From Saccoglossus kowalevskii (taxonomy: Eukaryota > Hemichordata > Enteropneusta > Harrimaniidae), in contig NW_003109079.1 of the NCBI RefSeq assembly GCF_000003605.2, positions 473,510-514,847 on the forward strand: DNA of 41,338 nt, in the 5' to 3' direction. Below the pieces are notes generated by a model. The model was not told the DNA's origin. It saw nothing but the letters and a program-made list of their open reading frames with translations, and ran no database searches. The translations under genes and the position numbers were made by a program. Positions 21,750-32,041 of the stretch are shown in pieces. The first letter of the stretch is position 1. Every line of letters starts with the position of its first letter.

Positions 21750-22345
21750 ATGATTATTCACCAATCACATGGTGTGTAGCTGTCACATATTACTCACTAA
21801 TCACAAGGTGTGTGTGTAACTGCCAAATATTATTGACCAATCACAAGGTGTGTAACTGCCAAATATTATTGACCAATCACAAGGTGTGTAACTGCCAAAT
21901 ATTATTGACCAATCACAAGGTGTGTAACTGCCAAATCAGGGATCGAAATACCCTGGTGCACACTGCACTATGCACATAGATTATTAGCTCGTGCAAATAA
22001 ACTCAAAATATAATGTGCACGCTGTGCATGTAGAAATTAACACATTTTCTCATTATATTCACTAAGTCTAAATTAAGTTCAACCAAGATTGTGAGACAAC
22101 TAGAAAAAATAAAATTCTTTCACAATCGCATCAATCGAGAACCCGTCAATTTTATTTAAAAGTGGTGCATTTCACAACAAGTTAGTGCAGGTAAATTTCA
22201 AATTCAACATGCACACTATGCATGCAGGGAAAAAATTCTATTTCAATCCCTGCAAATATTATTGACCAATCATAGGGTTTGTAATATTATTCACCAATCA
22301 GAAGGTGTGTAACTTCTAAATATTATTCACTAATTGCCAAGTAAA
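21750..22345. repeat. 36-bp minisatellite with CCAAT boxes, interrupted
   Basis: The unit is TATTATTGACCAATCACAAG plus GTGTGTAACTGCCAAA. TCACAAGG recurs at 21841, 21877 and 21913, exactly 36 bp apart. Outer units are diverged. The array is split at 21937-22252 by a transposon and resumes at 22253 with CAAATATTATTGACCAATCA. Confidence 0.9.
21937..22252. mobile_element. 316-bp TIR element inserted in the 36-bp array
   Basis: It starts CAGGGATCGAAATA and ends with the complement of CAGGGATTGAAATA, a 14-bp terminal inverted repeat with one mismatch. CAAAT precedes and follows it (21932-21936 and 22253-22257). Neighbouring intact array units give the empty site, GCCAAATATTATT, so the duplication is exactly 5 bp. 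Subterminal GTGCACACTGCACTATGCA and TGCACACTATGCATGCA blocks form a second inverted pair. It has no coding capacity and is therefore non-autonomous. The CAGGG end is hAT-like, but classical hAT elements duplicate 8 bp, so the superfamily is uncertain. Confidence 0.9.
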
Positions 22346-25300
22346 TAATAGCTGGGGTATTCAACTGTTGAGAAATATTTTTTTAATTTTAGGTTACATT
22401 CATCAATCATTATGTTCTAAAAATGTTCTTTTTTATTACTCGCTAGTAGCAGATTTGCTTAAAACATCACATTTGACAGTAAAACCCACAAACATCAATA
22501 ATACTACAAATTTGCATGTTTTTTCAACATACAGTAGCCATAAATCTAATGGATATAATCAACAAAAGGTGGAAAGGCTGGTTCTGTTGTAACTTGCCTT
22601 TCACTCCAGTGCACATGACTGACTGACACGTGAACAGTATAGAACTTAATAAAAGTGAGGCATTATGCGGAAATTAACTTAACTTCTGGTTGAGTAAATT
22701 ACTCTTGCACTCATTTTGTCAAAGTCAATAGCATTTACTGATGTACTTGAGCGACAAGTTCAATTGTGCAACTAGGTCAGGGATTCCCTTTTAATCTGAT
22801 TGAGAATGTGAAACACATACAATTATAGTGTCTGGTTGCAGTTGGCCCCAGGGTAGTTCAAGTTCATTGACTTTGCAGAAAAGTGTAATCTGAGAATAGA
22901 AAACTTGGCTTTGGGCCAAACAGGACTGGTGATAAATGAGTTCTTTTCTAGTTATCTGTAACACAAGATAGGATTTTGATTGGTTAGTAGAAAAGAGTGT
23001 GTGCCAATCAGTACTTTGTCACAGTGATATAAATTGTCTGTCACATGATTCCAATGCTGAATTGTGATTGGTTATGAGTCCTGTCTATTTCAAATATCAC
23101 AGTTTCATTCTTGAAATAATAACCCCTTGAACAATAAAGACAACTTTCATGAAATAATTTTTTTTTTTCAAAATGTCCATTTGATCTAGAAATTAATAAA
23201 TAAATAAATAAATATTAAAAAAAAAAAACATACAAATGTTGCACTTTTATTTTGTCAGAAAAAATTATGGCGGTCAAAAATAACTTTAAAAATATTCAAA
23301 CATTATATAAAAGTTTATTTGTGTGCTACACGCAACCATTTCTATAAATTATGTAGAATTATGGAGTAAACAATGGTTCCCCTGTGATCCTTCCACATTT
23401 ACATGTTAAATTCTGACATGAAAACACTGAAAAACAATCCCAAGACGGCTGGCTCATGAGAAGTGTAGAGGTGGTGGCAAATAAAAAATAAATCTGATCA
23501 AGAGAAAACCAGTGGAAAAAACGTAATTTATAGCACAAAAAAAAAAAACAATTCTAAATTTAAAGAGAAAAAAATAATCCAAAAAGAAATCATATAATCT
23601 TCCAGAAATTGAGTTGGTTTTATTTGTCAGAGCAAAATAATTATTCAAAATCCGGTCAAAACTATTTGTTTTTTTATTTATATTTCTTTTCTTCTGTGAG
23701 AAATAATGTGAGTATAATCTGGAATTTGTGATTGTTTTCATAGTACAATCACTGACATATTGTTCCTTCATTGCATAGTATGCGAAGTGTTTGTTTGTTT
23801 TGGTTGTCATTGGCAACCAAGAATAATGTGAGTGAATTTACAAAATACATAAATAATTTCAAATAGTTTATATAATAAAAGACAGGTCAAAATAAAATTT
23901 AACTGGTATTTTTCTGCCTGGTATAAAGGGGGGAATAAATAATAACACACTAATTTATATCTTTTTTATTCAATTCATTGGTTATTTTATGAAACATAAA
24001 TACCCAGTCTATTGGAATTGTTGGACTCTGCGGGTGGGAGGGATAGGCGGGGGAATAACAGCTACAGATTGTCAAATGTTTTCATAGAATTGTCTGAGCT
24101 TTGTGCAGTGCAGTGTGAAAAGGTGAACAGCTGTGTGGATGTGTTTTGTATATGCTACAGATTACCCCTAAGCCTTAGGAAATGATAAAAATAGTTGTTT
24201 TTTGTGTTTTTTTCTCTCACTTTTTTCATATTTTATGTTTACTATTCAACTCGGAGAACAGGAACGTCTAATGGGCTTACAAAAAAAAATTGCAATAATG
24301 AATGGATGTGTTTTCTTTTGTCAGGTTGTATTGTGTTTATCACACTCCAGTGTTCTTGTGTACTCTGAACTGTCTAGACTAGAGTTAAGGTCAATGAACT
24401 GGCCAGTGACCTTGACTTCTATTTCCAGTTGTTGTTTAAAGTGATAACATAGAGCTGCATTGTTGTCATGGTAACAATATCTGAGTGCAACTTAGGATGA
24501 GCAGGATGATATTAATATTAAGACACCTACCAGTATAAACGAAAACTTTTAAGTTCAACAGTAGCTATAAGGGATACGGTGTTATTCAGCGACTGAATTT
24601 GCATGGAAATTGCCTTGTCAAATTGGGTGATTGGCATCAAGGATAACTTCACATTAAAACGAAAACAAAAATAATGACTACACGATCATTAACAAAAAGA
24701 AATGTAAAAACATTTCATACCGCATTTGTGCCAGTCAATGAAATCAAATTTTGAATAATAGTAGTTGTTCTCTGTACAGGAAATGTGTTGTTGCATTTCT
24801 CTGAAAAGATGAACAAATAAGCAATATGTTTTAGTTTTGTATAAATTATAGTAGCAAAAACAAATTTCTCTGCCCAGACTCTAAGACATACTATCTAAAC
24901 TGTCTGCACAAGGTACTGATAACAAAGATTGAATTTATTTTTCTAATTTAGTAAATTGCAAAAATAGTGCACGTTTATAATATTCCTTGAATTCTTTTTC
25001 ATCAAACAATATTATAACAAATTCTGTGTAAAGTAGACAATATCGCAGTTTCATCAACTGACAAATATTCATATTGCATTTCAATAATTACAGAGATTGT
25101 AAACCAGAACTGACACAACAACCCATTTGCATTATAATGCAGTTGACAATGTATCACCTTTTCGAGGATTTAACGATGAAATATTTGTCTGCGAAGAAGG
25201 CAGCTCGTTTTTGACCAAATAGCCAACAGGCAATACTGTCAACTACTTCCCATCCCTTCCAATCCCTACATACAATGACTGGCTATAAAATAATTCCTAA

Positions 25301-26508
25301 CGTAACCTTTTATGCCAAGAATCTTGTAGTTCGTATCACAGGTCTACTAAAGACGAATAATTAAAATACTATTTCATGAACAAGATTATGAGAAGCTTAC
25401 AGCTTAGCTTTCATTTGAAATAAAAAAGATCAGCAAGTTGTTGTTTTTTTCCTGTAGGAAAATCGGTGTAATCAGGGTGTAAATAGAGTCGAATTACAAA
25501 TTTGTCTTGTTTTTGTAATAAGAACGTAATGCAATTCAACACCAAGCCTTAGTGCAGTTATTCAACTGCGTTGTAACCCGCTTCATACCAGCATAAATAG
25601 AGTATCTGTTTTGTTGAAATAATGGTTTATTAAACAATAAAAAATTGATAAGCAAATTTCATAATACTCCGATTACATACAAAGTGTTGAAATGGAATAA
25701 TCCAGGAAATGGTGAACTGTTATAATTAAATTGTATTCTGTTTTATTCTCCACATATTCTTGGTCCTACATATTAAAAAAAAAGAATGCCCTTTTCCTTT
25801 TTTCTGTCACCATGAATACCATCACATAATACTGCATTTTTTCTTCATTGTTGGAATATTTGTTATTTTTGCCTATAATAAGAAAAATCAGTTCATATGA
25901 AATTAAAACTCTACATGTACGTAAATACAAACATTTGCACCAGCAGATTATTCTGACCAGTGTATAATTTTTTTTTTATTTTCTGCTAAGTTTTATTATT
26001 AAAAATATAATTATTCTACACGAATATTGATATTTTATAATCATAATTTCTGTGTTTGCATGCTCGCATTCCCGGTTGCTATGGACAATAAATCAACAAT
26101 TATCGGGGTAACTTAAATTAATATATAGTCCTACATGTTGATATACTGGTGATTTTATTTAATTAAGGTTTTTAAATAATCTTTAATGATGTCAATACTG
26201 ATTTGAAATTTATTTCATCAGAAATAAGTTTTGATAGTTAAACGTTGGCACTGTACTGTGAAAAACAGTCACTTTGCATAATTATCTGATTGAATATCGG
26301 AAGTTGTTTGACAATGAAATAACACAGTGATAGGTTAGAGTGCTTGGTTGCATAATAAATATAAGAAAATGTTCACCCACAACGTGCTGATCAATGCTAT
26401 ATTACAATTAGCCCCTCTGAACAGATTCTGTGTTTACACATGTCTACCTTGTTTCAAATACATTCATGGATGAATTTGTCTTAAACTGAGAAAAATATCA
26501 ATATCAGC
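22346..26508. other. unassigned, very AT-rich
   Basis: Homopolymer A and T runs and a short AAAT run near 23190 are present. The 120-codon minus-strand frame at 23454-23816 is Phe/Tyr/Asn/Lys-rich, as expected from AT bias. The only GC-richer island is 25158-25282, where a minus-strand frame containing DWKGWEVVDSIACW is bounded by TTTTATAG and AAAAG|GTGATA. It is suggestive but unrecognised, and the + strand is also partly open. No RNA gene is seen. Confidence 0.3.
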
Positions 26509-26721
26509 TACTGTGGAATACTTTATTTTCGCTGGAATTAATTTTCGCTGAAAAGGCTTTTTGGGCGTTTTGTATGGAACTTATTTTCACTGATTTTTGA
26601 TGAATTTAATGTGAAATATAGGAAAAAAAAGTATATTCGCTGGATTTTATTTTCACGGAATCATCCATTCAGCGAAAATAGCGAAAATAAATTCCAAGCG
26701 AAAATAAAGTATTCTACAGTA
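26509..26721 (+). mobile_element. 213-bp TA MITE, copy C, best preserved
   Basis: The ends are TACTGTGGAATACTTTATTT and the complement of TACTGTAGAATACTTTATTT, nearly perfect inverted repeats. It retains CpG forms of the internal motif (TTTTCGCTGG, TTTTCGCTGA, AGCGAAAATAGCGAAAAT) that are CA/TG in other copies, so it is probably closest to the ancestral sequence. Confidence 0.93.
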
Positions 26722-27552
26722 TTTGCATATTTTGTACAGAATTAGACCCAAGATGACCCAACTCCCCCTCCACTTCCATAAATAGTGTACTTTCAAATTT
26801 TGATGGATATTTTAAAATAAATTAAATTCAAATTCACCATCTACAAAATTGCTGTCTGCTCTGATTTTCGTCTTTATATTGTTGATCTGAATTTTCTGTG
26901 TTTTGATCAAAAGTCGGCATAAAATAAACATTGAAAGTCTCAATGTTAAAAATGTTCAAAAATTTTAACTGCAATTTTGAAAAAACTGGCTACACACGAC
27001 TCCTTCACTCGTTCGCAGTCACACAAGTTAGTTCAATTCATACATTTCAAGGTTGTGTTATTTGGCTATAAGTTTATAAATTACAGTGCAGATCAAACTA
27101 ATCACTTTCAACAGCTATTATTTATAAACAAACATCTATAAATTCATATTAATGGACATCTTTCCAGTTCCGGCTGTCTCTGTTTCTTTTCATGTCATCT
27201 CCATGGTGACCTGTAATGTACATTTACTTTAAATCCACACATATTTATTAAAAAACGTAAATTCTGTATTCCTGACGCTGCAGGTATATCATCATATTTT
27301 ACGAATTTTAAGAATAATATGTTTTATAATTTTTGTTCATTTTATGAAAAGCAAAAATGTAATGCTGAAAATTCTACCTCAAACTGGGAAAAGAGCAATT
27401 TTATTGATGAGGTTGACCTTTGACATGTTCATTATGCGCGACTGTCTATTGGGAGAGTTAGCCTAGAGGGAGTAGCCTTGAAGAAAACCATGTAGGTAGA
27501 AGCGGTACATGCGAATGATCATGGCTGACATTCCTATCGCTTTCTTAGATAC
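26722..27552. other. unassigned, AT-rich
   Basis: No supported exon is seen on either strand. In particular, I found no partner exon carrying the second half of a DEG/ENaC-type membrane segment for the candidate just to its right. Confidence 0.4.
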
Positions 27553-27608
27553 CAACCAATAACTCCACCAATGTTTCCCAAGAGACTTCCATATGAGAAT
27601 GATATAGA
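27553..27608 (-). CDS. candidate 56-bp exon, weakly DEG/ENaC-like (partial)
   Basis: On the minus strand a long pyrimidine tract ends in TTGTCTTGGCAG, a strong acceptor. The phase-0 frame then reads SISFSYGSLLGNIGGVIG and the exon can end at GGTTG|GTATCT. LLGxIGGxxG resembles the start of the second membrane helix of DEG/ENaC channels (sodium-selective, proton-, peptide- or force-gated), where LLGDIGGQxGL is typical. Against it, the residue after VIG would be Trp or Cys rather than Leu, the unspliced frame stops five codons later, no partner exon is seen, and a second frame is also open. The match is short, so this is only a lead. Confidence 0.22.
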
Positions 27609-28367
27609 CTGCCAAGACAAGATTGATTATTTCACACACACACAAAAAGAGGAAAAAAGAGAGAAACAAAAAAAATGTGAATGACTGTTCATGACAAGCG
27701 TAGATCCAAGTACAAGATAAGGAACTGCTAAGAGCGCTGTATCTGAGCTGGAGTTCCTCGACCCCTATGTACCAATATCTGACAGTTTGACAGAATGTAT
27801 GCATGTATCCTAGTTTATTAAGGTGATCACTTGTTTTTTTCAGCTGTCTTGTGTCGCTCTATAAACTTTACATTATTTGACTCTGTGAATATATATATGT
27901 ATATATGGGCTCGCAACTGACAGGCAAAAATAAAAATTATATTAAGCTTTTTTTAGTTGATTCAAGTTAGGTCACACAAATAAGTGTTTGAGTGATGTCT
28001 GTAATTTTTTTGGGGAAAAGCTTGTGCTTGCAATATACAAACCAGCTTTTTTTTTCAAACCTTCCAACGTCAGATATGCTTGCAACCACATTCTATCATT
28101 GCAACATGTCACTGGATACAAATACTTTAAAAATTATTCAAAATTCATGCTGCTAAGTGAAAACATATAATTTTGATAGAATGGCCTGTATACAATGATT
28201 ATTGTTCAACTGTGAATTGGGTCACATGTTGACATGGCACAGTCCCTGGTTGGTGCATTTATATCACTTGTATATGCCATCATTACAAATACAAAGGTAT
28301 TTTACCCTCTAATTGACATAAATTGTATCCTCGTCACTAAAATTGGAATTTTTCTATCCTAAATTGG
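27609..28367. other. unassigned, AT-rich
   Basis: A GC-richer stretch at about 27690-27790 is open on the minus strand but shows no motif. An ATATATATGTATATAT run lies near 27890. No feature is supported. Confidence 0.4.
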
Positions 28368-28416
28368 TAAAGTAGAATGAGTAGAAGTAATTTCTACTTC
28401 TACTCATTCTACTTTA
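28368..28416. repeat. 22-bp perfect inverted repeat, 5-nt loop
   Basis: TAAAGTAGAATGAGTAGAAG plus TA (28368-28389) is exactly complementary to 28395-28416, with loop ATTTC. It abuts the TATTC array, and the arms share its ATTCTA word, so it probably arose by inversion of slippage-prone sequence. Confidence 0.85.
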
Positions 28417-28425
28417 GTCTTACAG

Positions 28426-28651
28426 TATTCTATTCCCCTATTCAATTCTATTCAATTCTGTTCTATTCTGTTTTATTCTATTTTATTGCTTTNNNNNNNN
28501 NNNNNNNNNNNNNNNNNNNNNNNNNNNNNNNNNNNNNNNNNNTATTCTATTCTATTCTATTCCCCTATTCAATTCTATTCTATTCTATTCTATTCTATTC
28601 TATTCTATTCTATTCTATTCTATTCTATTCTATTCTATTCTATTCTATTCT
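28426..28651. repeat. TATTC pentanucleotide array with assembly gap
   Basis: Nearly pure TATTC units fill 28567-28651; the part left of the gap is less pure. A 28-bp segment beginning TATTCTATTCCCCTATTCAA occurs at 28426 and again at 28553, on either side of the gap. True array length is unknown. Confidence 0.9.
28493..28542. other. assembly gap of 50 N
   Basis: Exactly 50 undetermined bases inside the pentanucleotide array. A round number suggests a placeholder rather than a measured size. The same 28-bp segment on both sides could mean unmerged overlapping contigs. Confidence 0.98.
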
Positions 28652-30954
28652 AAATGTTGACAGAACTAATAGAAATTACCGATTCTGCTCAAAACCTATT
28701 TTTTCCGTAATATGTGAGGTTTAATACTAGCATGTAAGTGTTCTTAGAAATGCTGTTCCATTTTCCAAATGAGTTGTTAGAGACGCTGCACAGTTTTCTT
28801 TTATTATGACTGTAATATACTGGAATAATTTCATTTATCTCAATCATTGAGAAATTGGCTCGATTTCTTCTGTTGACCTTTCTAATTTAACCTTTACCTT
28901 TCTCTTAAAAACGAGTCTCTTGACTGCTGTAACTCTTGAGCCTTCATGTCAGTGCTGGTAATTGGGATTTTTTTTTATTGAACTCACAAATTTCAAATCA
29001 TTCAATTCTCTAAGCTCTTGGAGTATGTAAATTTAGCATTTTCTACTTATTTTGTATACTACGAGTCCAGTACTGAAAAATAAAATGGTTCACTTTTTTC
29101 TGCAGAAATATTCAATTTCTGCTATTTTTGAACCGAAAAATGTTAACTGCAACCCTCAAATGATATATACTGTGTGATAACACTCGACAATGACATCACA
29201 AGGGATGAGCAATTCAACAAAAAAGTTTCGTTTTCAAAATTTGTTAAAATGGATTTGAGAAAGGCCTGTTGGCAATAAGAAATTATGTCCATTTGGTCGA
29301 ACATTATCTTATAATTTATAGAAAATTGGATAACAAGTTGCAAAATATAGCACCAAAATATTGGTAGAAAAATGACTACCATCAAAAGGTTTAAAAAATC
29401 AACTACGAAATTTTATTATTAGCTGGTTTTGAAAATTAAATTATAAATATGAGTGAAGCTAGAAACTACAATATCATAAACCCACAGAAAAAATAATGAG
29501 AATTCTCACCCTAATGATGGAAATGAGTATGTTTTATTCGTGGGAAGTGCAAGAATAGTCTATAGCATATACATTTTCAAGTCATTCGCATGAACACACA
29601 TTAATTCTTCCCTGTCCAGGAAATGGAATGAACCTGTCTCTGTTTGCATAGCTTTTGATGACCCTAAGGGTGATGACAATGAACTCAATAACAGTTGTCA
29701 TTTCTCTGTTTCTGTGAGAAGCAGCTAGTTTATCTGCGTCTCTTCCAAATCTGCTCTCGAAAAAAAAAAAAAGTTGATTTATGTCAGTATCATTGTCGTC
29801 AAATTATTGTGCCATTGAAATAATTTGTTAATGTCCTTGTACAGGTAGTAAACTTCCCTGGAATTTATAACAAATCACTGAAAGGCCACAACAAAGTAGT
29901 TTTCTGCATTTGATTCATTTCACGCATTGAACAGCTATGGTTATGGCAGTTCTATTTTTAGTAATGATCTCTTAACCGTGTCCAATGCTGTTATACTTAA
30001 TTCTATTGTATATTCTTATCGGTTGTACCATGTGCTACAGAATCTCTGACGTTGAATCAAGCTATATGTCAGCTGTAATCAAAACAGAAAATTGATTGCA
30101 ATAGTATCACCGATGTCAACTAAGTACACATAAAGGTGTGTCAAAACAGTGATAACAATACAAATTACCTGCTCAATATTTTGAACGTTTAATGCACAGT
30201 AACAATAAAATCTAACAGAAATTTTGAAATTCCTGTGCAAATCTGATGATTAAGACAACACCTGGACTAAGGGATACCATAGTTTTAAAATCTAAAAATC
30301 TGCTCTTCCACCTCTTCTTGTCAATTCCAGAAATACAATGTGAACCAAAATACTTGGATTATCACCCACGACCTTTGACCAACCCAATTAATATACTATG
30401 CAACATTGCAACATTGTATAGGGTATAGAAAATCGACAATTGTTTGGAGTGTTGTTTCATTACTCCAGTTAAAATCTATATATAGCTGTTAGGTGTCTGG
30501 ACAGCCACTTGCTAAATTTAGTTGCCTCAGTTCTCAAAGTATTGCATTCCAATGCAACCAAGCGTTCATATAAACAATGTTAATATACTTGTATCAAAAC
30601 TGGCAGAGACAGCAATTAACGCAATTCTATGTATTGTTCAACATTTCACATATTGGCCATTATTTATTAATTGGGTGTATTTATATCTCCTAGACTAACG
30701 GCCGTACATTCCCATTTTGTTGTACTTTTAATGATTTCCAGTGTCCAATGGCCATAAGGCAAATGATTCTATATGTCTACATATTTGTGTTCAGTTTGGG
30801 TGATTTTTGTTTACACTGAATTTTGTTTTTAAAAAAAAAATTATGTTTTACAGCCAACACCGTTTTTTTTTTTTTTTATTTTTTTTTTTGTAATTTCACA
30901 TCAAAGCATTTTGTAGATAATTCTTAGTATTGATATAGATTCAGAGTCAGTTTT
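28652..30954. other. unassigned, AT-rich
   Basis: One GC-richer patch, 29620-29713, follows a very good + acceptor (ATTCTTCCCTGTCCAG). Its single open + frame contains KWNEPVSVCIAFDDPKGDDN and reaches a GTGAGA donor, but the minus strand is also open there behind its own acceptor. At 30830-30893 an A run and a long T run flank 20-odd bases. No RNA gene is seen. Confidence 0.3.
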
Positions 30955-31089
30955 ATGAAAATCACAATGTTCTACACGGCGATACACGCTGCCGTTTTGT
31001 TTATGGCGTTAATAGTATTACTGGTATACTCATATAGCCTGATGTCAGACGAGACTGATGCTACCATCTGTGCTGCATGGTTTCAATGA
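30955..31089 (+). CDS. candidate small membrane or signal-anchor frame
   Basis: Unrecognised. The 44-codon frame MKITMFYTAIHAAVLFMALI then VLLVYSYSLMSDETDATICA has a short N-terminus, one strong hydrophobic helix and a polar acidic tail, the layout of a type II signal anchor. An ACTG|GTATAC site inside could be a donor. A long T-rich tract lies 60-80 bp upstream, with TTCTTAG at 30925 as a possible acceptor. The frame is GC-richer than its surroundings. T-rich DNA often gives hydrophobic frames, and no family can be assigned. Confidence 0.2.
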   Translation: MKITMFYTAIHAAVLFMALIVLLVYSYSLMSDETDATICAAWFQ

Positions 31090-31911
31090 ATTATTTTTAA
31101 ATACGAATTAGATTCAGTCTGGAACTAGACAATGTGGGTTGAATGGCAGTCATATGATACTTGTAGTTTAGGTATATTTTGCTGTCCCGTTCCCAATGTG
31201 GCAGGACTATTCAGAATCATCTCTCAAATTTTCTCAAAAGGATGTTGGTCCATGTAATTATATTTTAAATGCAAAAGAAAGTTATATTTGGTAGTGTATT
31301 ATTTCCATGGAAACAGATATTGTATCTTCCAGTTTTTTGTTAGTTTTTTTTTTTCCTTGCACCTATGGTGTTAAATACCAGTGATGTCTTAAAATACTGA
31401 AGGGGTCCATAGGAATAAATACATTTTTCCATATTAAGGCACCACAGTTTTTATATTAGCATATGTCATTGTTAGGTATAGGTCTATGTAGAGTGTAAAA
31501 ATCATATTACAACTTTATTAATTTATTTTTCAGAAAAAAATACATAATTTTAGTGCATCATAATGCTATATATGACTGAATTATTACATATCTTGAATGT
31601 TAACAAAAAATAATGTTATAATGTTTACAATGAATTATATTTAATCCGTTGACCAAACAATATTACAAAACATAGACAGTTGTGTTCACTTATACATCCA
31701 AATTTTCAGAAGGTATTCCTAACTAACTATATAATGAAAATATATTAATTATAAAAATGTCCTTGGTTTGAAATTTAATGACATATAAAACAAATAATCA
31801 GCTACTAATCATGATGGTTTATGTCCACTGCATATTAGAACAAAGTAGATTGGTTTAAAATTATTAAAATCAATGTCTGTACATCACATATCAGTAAGAA
31901 ATAACTCTTAA
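31090..31911. other. unassigned, AT-rich
   Basis: No exon, RNA gene or repeat supported. The last four bases are the TTAA flanking the adjoining element. Confidence 0.4.
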
Positions 31912-32037
31912 AGGGCGGCAGTCGTCGTGCCGCGTCCTGTTCGATATGGGACTCATAGCGACGTATACAACGCGTGTAAAATACATTGTTTATTTTACAT
32001 GAAATTCAAACACGCGCTGCGCAACGACCACCACGCA
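31912..32037 (+). mobile_element. 126-bp GC-rich TIR element, copy 2
   Basis: Inverted relative to the copy at 4477-4604 and homologous over its whole length. The left end is AGGGCGGCAGTCGTCGTGC and the right end is the complement of TGCGTGGTGGTCGTTGCGC. TTAA lies on both sides (31908-31911 and 32038-32041), so a TTAA target duplication is directly visible. A 60-codon frame crossing it is fortuitous. Confidence 0.8.
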
Positions 32038-32041
32038 TTAA

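Noticed and set aside
28377-28724. 115-codon frame spanning the gap
   Set aside because: Made of TATTC repeats and undetermined bases.
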